From Verticiella sediminum (lineage in GTDB: Bacteria > Pseudomonadota > Gammaproteobacteria > Burkholderiales > Burkholderiaceae_B), in contig NZ_VLTJ01000032.1 of assembly GCF_007558815.1 (NCBI RefSeq), forward strand, positions 1 through 41,327: a stretch of DNA of 41,327 nt, in the 5' to 3' direction. Shown piece after piece: positions 36,784-41,327 of this stretch; positions within the stretch are counted from its first letter, which is position 1, and the number at the start of each line of letters is the position of its first letter. Both the position numbers and the translations under genes were made by a program. The notes beneath the pieces are model-generated. The model saw nothing but the letters and a program-made list of their open reading frames with translations, did no database searches and was not told the DNA's origin.

Positions 36784-37701
36784 CTACGGCATGTTGGTGA
36801 AATAGCGGTCCACGCCCAGGGCGTGAACCTGGCGCAGCCCCAGGCGTTCGACCACGGGCAGGATGCGTTGCGCATTGCCTTCGAACACTTCCACCTGCAT
36901 GAAGACTTCGTTCGTCTTTACCGTGCGTTCCAGGCCGGCCAGGGCGCGGTCCTCGTGGCCTTCGAGATCCATCTTGATGACGATGCGCTCGTCCTGCAGC
37001 GGCAGGTACTCGTCGATGCTCACGGCCGGCACGCGCAGCGTGGCCAGCGGAAAGTCGTCGCCGACCACGCCGACGCCGCCGCGGTTGCCGTCGGGATGCG
37101 CCCGGCTGTCGAAGAAGGTCAGGGTGCCGGCCGCGTCGCTGATGGCCAGGTTGTGGGGCGTGATCCGCGTGGCGGCGAGGTTCAGGAAGATCTGCGCCTG
37201 CAACTGCGCGAAATTGTGCGGGTCGGCATCGAAGGCATGGATGCGCTGCACGCCGGCGCGCATGGCCAGCAGCGAATACAGGCCCCAGTAGGCGCCGAGA
37301 TCGAGAAACACTACGCTGCGGTCTTGCTGCAGGCGAGCGAGCGTCTGCACGAAATACCGGGTCTGGTCGGCCTCCCAACTGCCGCTGTCGATCACGCAGC
37401 GATCGACCTCGCTCGTGCTGTCCAGCAGCAGCCGGAACCCCATGCGTTCGTAGAGCCCGACATCCGTCAGCGCGCTCGTGGCGGGTAGCAGCGCATGCGG
37501 CGCTTGCGGGACATGCGCAGGCCCGTTCGCCTCCTCGCGTCGAGGTTCTTGTTGCCTTGCCAGCGCATCCACCTGGCGCGTCAGATGCTGCAGCGATGCC
37601 TGGAGCTTGCGCTCGCTCGCGGCCACGGCCTCCTGGGTGCGCAGAATGCCGGCGTATGCACGGCGCATCTGTCGGAACGGGGAAACTTGCCAAAGGCCCA
37701 T
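36784..37701 (-). CDS. FkbM-family methyltransferase
   Basis: A 305-residue protein. Residues 1-70 are a basic, partly coiled N-terminal region (QEAVAASERKLQASLQHLTR). The C-terminal ~200 residues form an FkbM-type SAM-dependent methyltransferase domain: VVFLDLGAYWGLYSLLAMRAG (SAM loop, about 135-155), HAFDADPHNFAQLQ, and IVIKMDLEGHEDRALAGLE near 255-275, the family's conserved IKxDxEGxE motif. Many such proteins O-methylate sugars or lipids of the cell surface; the acceptor here is unknown. The ATG at 37701 has AGGAGA upstream. It is 157 bp downstream of the peptidase gene on the same strand. Confidence 0.85.
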   Translation of the reverse strand: MGLWQVSPFRQMRRAYAGILRTQEAVAASERKLQASLQHLTRQVDALARQQEPRREEANGPAHVPQAPHALLPATSALTDVGLYERMGFRLLLDSTSEVDRCVIDSGSWEADQTRYFVQTLARLQQDRSVVFLDLGAYWGLYSLLAMRAGVQRIHAFDADPHNFAQLQAQIFLNLAATRITPHNLAISDAAGTLTFFDSRAHPDGNRGGVGVVGDDFPLATLRVPAVSIDEYLPLQDERIVIKMDLEGHEDRALAGLERTVKTNEVFMQVEVFEGNAQRILPVVERLGLRQVHALGVDRYFTNMP

Positions 37702-37736
37702 CGGTCTTCTCCTGTCTTGCGATAGTAGCCTCTGGA

Positions 37737-37755
37737 TGCATCTTGGTGCATCTTG
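37737..37755. repeat. tandem 9-bp direct repeat upstream of the methyltransferase
   Basis: TGCATCTTG occurs twice (37737-37745 and 37747-37755) with a 10-bp period, one helical turn, 36-54 nt upstream of the methyltransferase ATG. A TACTAT sequence lies between it and the gene and could be a -10. Such phased repeats can be activator sites. Confidence 0.3.
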
Positions 37756-37858
37756 TTGTGCGCACTGCTGGCGGCCTCCGCAAAGCGCGCCGGGGTTGCG
37801 CACCACCCGACGTCTTTCCCCACTGGGCGCCTGCCGACGGCCAGTGGGGATGAAAGCG

Positions 37859-39637
37859 TCACCCAGCGAAGAATACCGGCTCGCCCTCGGCCGGCTCGGC
37901 CAGCCGTACGCGGTACTCGCGCAGTTCGTCGCGCCGGAAGGCATGGATGCGCACGATCTGCCCCGGCCGATAGCGGGCGAGCAATGCGTCCACGGCGGCC
38001 GGCGTGCCCACGCGCAGCCCGTCGATGGCGAGCAGCACGTCCAGCGCCGACAGCCCGCCGCGGTGCGCCGCGCCGCCTTCGTACACGGTGGCCAGCACCA
38101 CGTCGCTGCCCTGCGCGCGCAGGCGCACGTCGAGCGAGGGCGATAGCCCGGGCTTGGCCGGCTGCGTGCGTATGCCCTGGGTGGCGAGCAGTTCGCGCAC
38201 CGGCACGTCCTCGCGGCCGTCGACGTAGCGCGCGATGAACTCGCTCGCATCCACGCCGGTGGCTTCGAGAATGAGTTCCGCGAACTCGTGCTCGGCCACG
38301 CCCTGCATGCGGCCCTGGTAGAAGTCGCGGCCATACGTGCGCCACATCAGGCGCATCACGTCGTCCAGCGAGCGCTTGCCGGCCGAGCCGTTGCGGATCG
38401 TGATGTCCAGCCCCAGCGCCGCGAGCGAGCCCTTGGTGTAGTAGCTGACGATGGCGTTGGGCGAATTCTCGTCCTGGCGGTAGTAGCGCGACCACGCATC
38501 GAACGAGCTTTCCGCCACCGATTGCTTCAGGCGGCCGGGGCCGCGCTCGACCGCCGCCACGGTGCGCGCCAGCAGCTTGAGATAGGCCTTGCGGTCGATC
38601 ACGCCGGCGCGCAGCAGGAACACGTCGTCGTAGAACGAGGTAAAGCCTTCGAACACCCAGAGCAGCCGCGTGTAGTTCTCGCGCGCGAGATCGTAGGGCG
38701 CGAAGGCGGCGGGCTTGATGCGCTTGACGTTCCAGGTGTGGAAGTATTCGTGGCTGACCAGGCCGAGAAAGCCGCGATAGCCGTCGGTCTGCTCGGGGTT
38801 GCCGATCACGGGCAGATCGTTGCGGCTGGTCATGAGCGCGGTCGAGGCGCGATGCTCCAGGCCGCCGTAGCCATCGCCGGTCACCAGGGTCATGAAGACA
38901 TAGCGTTCGGCGCTGTCGAGAAAGGGCGCCCTGCGCGTGCGCGGCTCGAAGAAGGCGATCTGCGCTTCGCAGATGCGTTGGCAGTCGCTCACGATGCGCG
39001 CCAGGTCCAGGCCCGGCACGATGCCGGTGAAGACCATCTCGTGCTCGGCGCCGTGCGCCGTGAAGCTCGCCACTTGCGGCGTGCCCATCTCGATGGGGTG
39101 ATCGAGCAGGGCGTCGTAGTCCGGCGCGCGATACAGGCCGAAGCCGTGGCGGCGCGCTGCGCCCGCTACGCCGCGGGCCTCGGGCAGGCTGGTGTATACG
39201 CGCCAGGGGCCGTGCGCTATCTGCCTGGAGTCCGGTTCGACGAGCTCGAGCAGGCAGGGCAGGTGTTCCTGCCCATGCACGCGCAGGAACAGGCTGGTGC
39301 CGTTGAAGAAGCCGTGGGTCTCGTCCAGGTGCGCGGCACGCACCGAAAGATCCCAGGCATAGATCACGCAGGTGATGGTCAGCGCGCCACGGCAGGGGGC
39401 GGCGTGCCAGCTATGCTTGTCGAGCTTGGTGAGTGCCACCTTGCGGCGCCCGCAGCGCGCTTCGATGCGTTCGATCTGGCGGGCGAACTCGCGGATCAGG
39501 TAGCTGCCCGGGATCCACGCGGGCAGCGAGACGATCTGGCCGTCGGGGGCGGGGTTGTCGATGGTGAGGGTGACTTCGCAGCGATGGCCGGCGAGGTCGA
39601 TGGGGGCGAGTCGATAGTGGATCGGGGTATCGGTCAT
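37859..39637 (-). CDS. M61-family metallopeptidase with PDZ domain
   Basis: A 592-residue M61 (glycyl aminopeptidase-like) protein. The N-terminal beta domain ([37 protein letters not shown]) is typical. The zinc site is HEYFH at residues 296-300 with the third ligand Glu330 in [10 protein letters not shown], and the conserved [10 protein letters not shown] follows the HExxH. A C-terminal PDZ domain occupies about 490-570 ([20 protein letters not shown]). M61 enzymes remove N-terminal residues from peptides, often Gly or Ala. No signal peptide is seen, so it is probably cytoplasmic. ATG 39637 is used because conserved sequence starts within a few residues; ATG 39658 in the same frame would add seven. 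Confidence 0.92.
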   Translation of the reverse strand: MTDTPIHYRLAPIDLAGHRCEVTLTIDNPAPDGQIVSLPAWIPGSYLIREFARQIERIEARCGRRKVALTKLDKHSWHAAPCRGALTITCVIYAWDLSVRAAHLDETHGFFNGTSLFLRVHGQEHLPCLLELVEPDSRQIAHGPWRVYTSLPEARGVAGAARRHGFGLYRAPDYDALLDHPIEMGTPQVASFTAHGAEHEMVFTGIVPGLDLARIVSDCQRICEAQIAFFEPRTRRAPFLDSAERYVFMTLVTGDGYGGLEHRASTALMTSRNDLPVIGNPEQTDGYRGFLGLVSHEYFHTWNVKRIKPAAFAPYDLARENYTRLLWVFEGFTSFYDDVFLLRAGVIDRKAYLKLLARTVAAVERGPGRLKQSVAESSFDAWSRYYRQDENSPNAIVSYYTKGSLAALGLDITIRNGSAGKRSLDDVMRLMWRTYGRDFYQGRMQGVAEHEFAELILEATGVDASEFIARYVDGREDVPVRELLATQGIRTQPAKPGLSPSLDVRLRAQGSDVVLATVYEGGAAHRGGLSALDVLLAIDGLRVGTPAAVDALLARYRPGQIVRIHAFRRDELREYRVRLAEPAEGEPVFFAG

Positions 39638-39751
39638 GTCGTGGGCGGGCACGGGCATCGGGGTGACCCGCGCAGGGGATTACTGGCACAATGCTTCGGT
39701 CCATCATACTCGCCCACTGGCTACGGGGCCGCGGGCCTTCAGGAGATACCC

Positions 39752-40528
39752 ATGAGCGAAGCCTTCGTCCTCACCGAAACCCATGGCCGCGTCGGTCTCA
39801 TCACGCTGAACCGTCCCAAGGCGCTCAACGCGCTGAACGATGAGCTGATGAACCAGCTCGGCGCCGCGCTGCTCGATTTCGATGCCAACCTGGACATCGG
39901 TTGTATCGTCATCACCGGCAGCGACAAGGCTTTTGCCGCCGGCGCGGACATCGGTGCGATGCAGAACTGGTCGTACATGGAGGTCTACGGCACCGACTAC
40001 ATCACGCGCAACTGGGAAACCCTGCGCCGCGTGCGCAAGCCCGTCATCGCCGCCGTCGCCGGCTATGCCCTGGGCGGCGGCTGCGAACTCGCCATGATGT
40101 GCGACTTCATCATCGCCGCCGACAGCGCCCGCTTCGGCCAGCCCGAGATCAAGCTGGGTGTGATCCCCGGCGCGGGCGGCACGCAGCGCCTGCCGCGCGC
40201 GGTGGGCAAGTCCAAGGCCATGGACATGGTGCTCACCGGCCGCATGATGAAGGCCGACGAGGCCGAGCGCGCCGGCCTGGTGTCGCGCGTGGTGCCCGCC
40301 GCCGAACTCATGAACGAAGCCCTGGAGGCCGCGACCATCATCGCCTCGATGTCGCTGCCGTCGGTCATGATGGCCAAGGAGTCGGTCAACCGCGCCTACG
40401 AGTCCTCGCTCACCGAGGGCGTGCTGTTCGAGCGCCGCGCCTTCCATTCGCTGTTCGCCACCTACGACCAGAAGGAAGGCATGAAGGCCTTCCTCGAGAA
40501 GCGTTCGCCCACCTTCAAGCACGAATGA
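39752..40528 (+). CDS. enoyl-CoA hydratase (crotonase family)
   Basis: A 258-residue crotonase that hydrates 2-trans-enoyl-CoA to 3-hydroxyacyl-CoA in beta-oxidation or related pathways. Both catalytic glutamates are present: Glu112 in [15 protein letters not shown] and Glu132 in [10 protein letters not shown], spaced 20 apart as in classical enoyl-CoA hydratase. The oxyanion-hole segments [11 protein letters not shown] and [12 protein letters not shown] are intact. CAGGAG precedes the ATG. It stands alone on the plus strand, divergent from the M61 peptidase and convergent with the glycolate oxidase subunit. The exact acyl-CoA substrate cannot be assigned. Confidence 0.95.
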   Translation: MSEAFVLTETHGRVGLITLNRPKALNALNDELMNQLGAALLDFDANLDIGCIVITGSDKAFAAGADIGAMQNWSYMEVYGTDYITRNWETLRRVRKPVIAAVAGYALGGGCELAMMCDFIIAADSARFGQPEIKLGVIPGAGGTQRLPRAVGKSKAMDMVLTGRMMKADEAERAGLVSRVVPAAELMNEALEAATIIASMSLPSVMMAKESVNRAYESSLTEGVLFERRAFHSLFATYDQKEGMKAFLEKRSPTFKHE

Positions 40529-40549
40529 GGCGCGCGTAGCCGCGGCGGA

Positions 40550-41327
40550 TCAGCCCGCCGGCGCCAGCGCCGCGTCGAGCAGCTCCACCCAGTGCCGTAC
40601 CGGCGTGTCGCCCGCGCCGGCCTGCAGGTGGCTGATGCAGCCCACGTTGGCCGAGACGATCTCCACCGGCGCGAGCGCCTGCAGGTGCCCGAGCTTGCGC
40701 TCGCGCAGCGCGCCCGCGATCTCGGGCTGCAGCACCGAATACGTCCCGGCCGAACCACAGCACAGGTGGGATTCCTCGTTCGCCACGCGCAGCTCGAAGC
40801 CCAGCGCGCGCAGGCCCTGCTCCACCTCGCCGCGCCGCCGCTGGCCGTGCTGCAGGGTGCAGGGCGGGTGATAGGCGATGGTGCCGGCGGGCGGGCGCAC
40901 GCGGCCCTGCAGGGCCTGCGCCAGCTCGTCCAGGTATTCGCCCAGGTCGCGCGTCATGTCGCTCACGCGCTGGGCCTTGGCGGCGTAGGCCGCGTCGTGG
41001 CGCAGCAGATGGCCGTATTCGCGCACGGTCACGCCACAGCCGGAGGCGTTCATCACGATGGCCTCCACATCGCTGCCTTCGATCAGCGGCCACCAGGCGT
41101 CGATCAGCGCGCGCATCTGTGCCAGCCCGCCCGCCTGGTCGTTCAGATGGAACTTCACGCCGCCGCAGCATCCGGCGTCCTTGGCGAGCAGCGTCTGGAT
41201 GCCGGCGGCATCCAGCACCCGGGCGGTGGCGGCGTTGACGTTGGGCATCATGGCGGGCTGCACGCAGCCGGCGAGCAGCAGCACCTTGCGCGCATGCGTG
41301 CGGGTGGGCCATGCGCCGGCGGCCGCT
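40550..41327 (-). CDS. glcF: glycolate oxidase iron-sulfur subunit, C-terminal part
   Basis: The minus-strand frame is open to the window edge, so the 5' part of the gene is missing. The visible ~258 residues hold the two CCG (cysteine-rich) domains of GlcF. The first has VLLLAGCVQP and the DAGCCGGVKFHLND motif. The second has YHPPCTLQHGQ and SHLCCGSAGTYSVLQPEIA. The N-terminal ferredoxin-like clusters lie outside. GlcF transfers electrons from glycolate oxidation by GlcD/GlcE towards the membrane. LutA/LldE-like proteins share these domains, but the full C-terminal pattern fits GlcF best. The window edge prevents checking for glcD/glcE. Confidence 0.85.
   Translation of the reverse strand, partial: AAAGAWPTRTHARKVLLLAGCVQPAMMPNVNAATARVLDAAGIQTLLAKDAGCCGGVKFHLNDQAGGLAQMRALIDAWWPLIEGSDVEAIVMNASGCGVTVREYGHLLRHDAAYAAKAQRVSDMTRDLGEYLDELAQALQGRVRPPAGTIAYHPPCTLQHGQRRRGEVEQGLRALGFELRVANEESHLCCGSAGTYSVLQPEIAGALRERKLGHLQALAPVEIVSANVGCISHLQAGAGDTPVRHWVELLDAALAPAG

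Noticed and set aside
39679-39712. Sigma-54-like element (TGGCAC...) upstream of the enoyl-CoA hydratase
   Set aside because: TGGCAC is followed by TTCGG in place of the required TTGCW, and no enhancer-binding protein is nearby. It is probably chance.

Overview
The window is GC-rich, densely coded DNA from a betaproteobacterium, most likely a Bordetella/Achromobacter-type member of the Alcaligenaceae (Burkholderiales). The evidence is the block hemA-prfA-prmC-grxD-ubiX, a betaproteobacterial-type tRNA-Phe, two Bug/TctC-type solute-binding proteins, a short biotin carrier protein, and a three-gene fructose PTS operon with an EIIA-HPr-EI fusion. These assignments come from recognising protein families by eye; no search was run.

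Layout. (1) 1-2.6 kb: an exported protein of unknown function and a YaiI-like protein, both on the minus strand. (2) 2.6-8.5 kb: an accessory segment that I read as a decayed island at tRNA-Phe. It holds a GFA-type zinc protein, an IS3-type orfA stub, a complete tctCBA tripartite carboxylate transporter with a luciferase-like oxidoreductase, two broken Nudix genes and a broken P4-type integrase. The tRNA-Phe 3' end forms one edge, and an imperfect direct copy of that end lies at 2597-2628, next to yaiI. (3) 8.5-13.1 kb: tRNA-Phe and the housekeeping run hemA, prfA, prmC, grxD, ubiX. (4) 13.2-17.7 kb, minus strand: an orphan Bug protein, then a probable operon of a FolM/PTR1-like reductase, folB, ttcA and hisC. 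(5) 17.8-18.7 kb: an NfsA-like nitroreductase.

(6) 18.7-30.7 kb is the most distinctive part. It holds an acyl-CoA carboxyltransferase, a 71-residue biotin carrier, two paralogous GntR/FadR-type regulators, a double-length class III CoA-transferase and a complete Dpp/Opp-type ABC importer. Both regulators sit beside an identical 19-bp box, in opposite orientation, overlapping predicted -35 elements. The arrangement suggests one regulon: import of an organic acid or peptide-like compound, CoA activation, then biotin-dependent carboxylation. No biotin carboxylase is present in the window.

(7) 30.7-36.7 kb: a 414-bp non-coding region with competing hairpins, then fruB-fruK-fruA. (8) 36.8-41.3 kb: an FkbM-family methyltransferase, an M61 metallopeptidase with a PDZ domain, an enoyl-CoA hydratase, and the C-terminal part of a glycolate oxidase iron-sulfur subunit that runs off the window. 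I saw no CRISPR array, rRNA or intact transposon.
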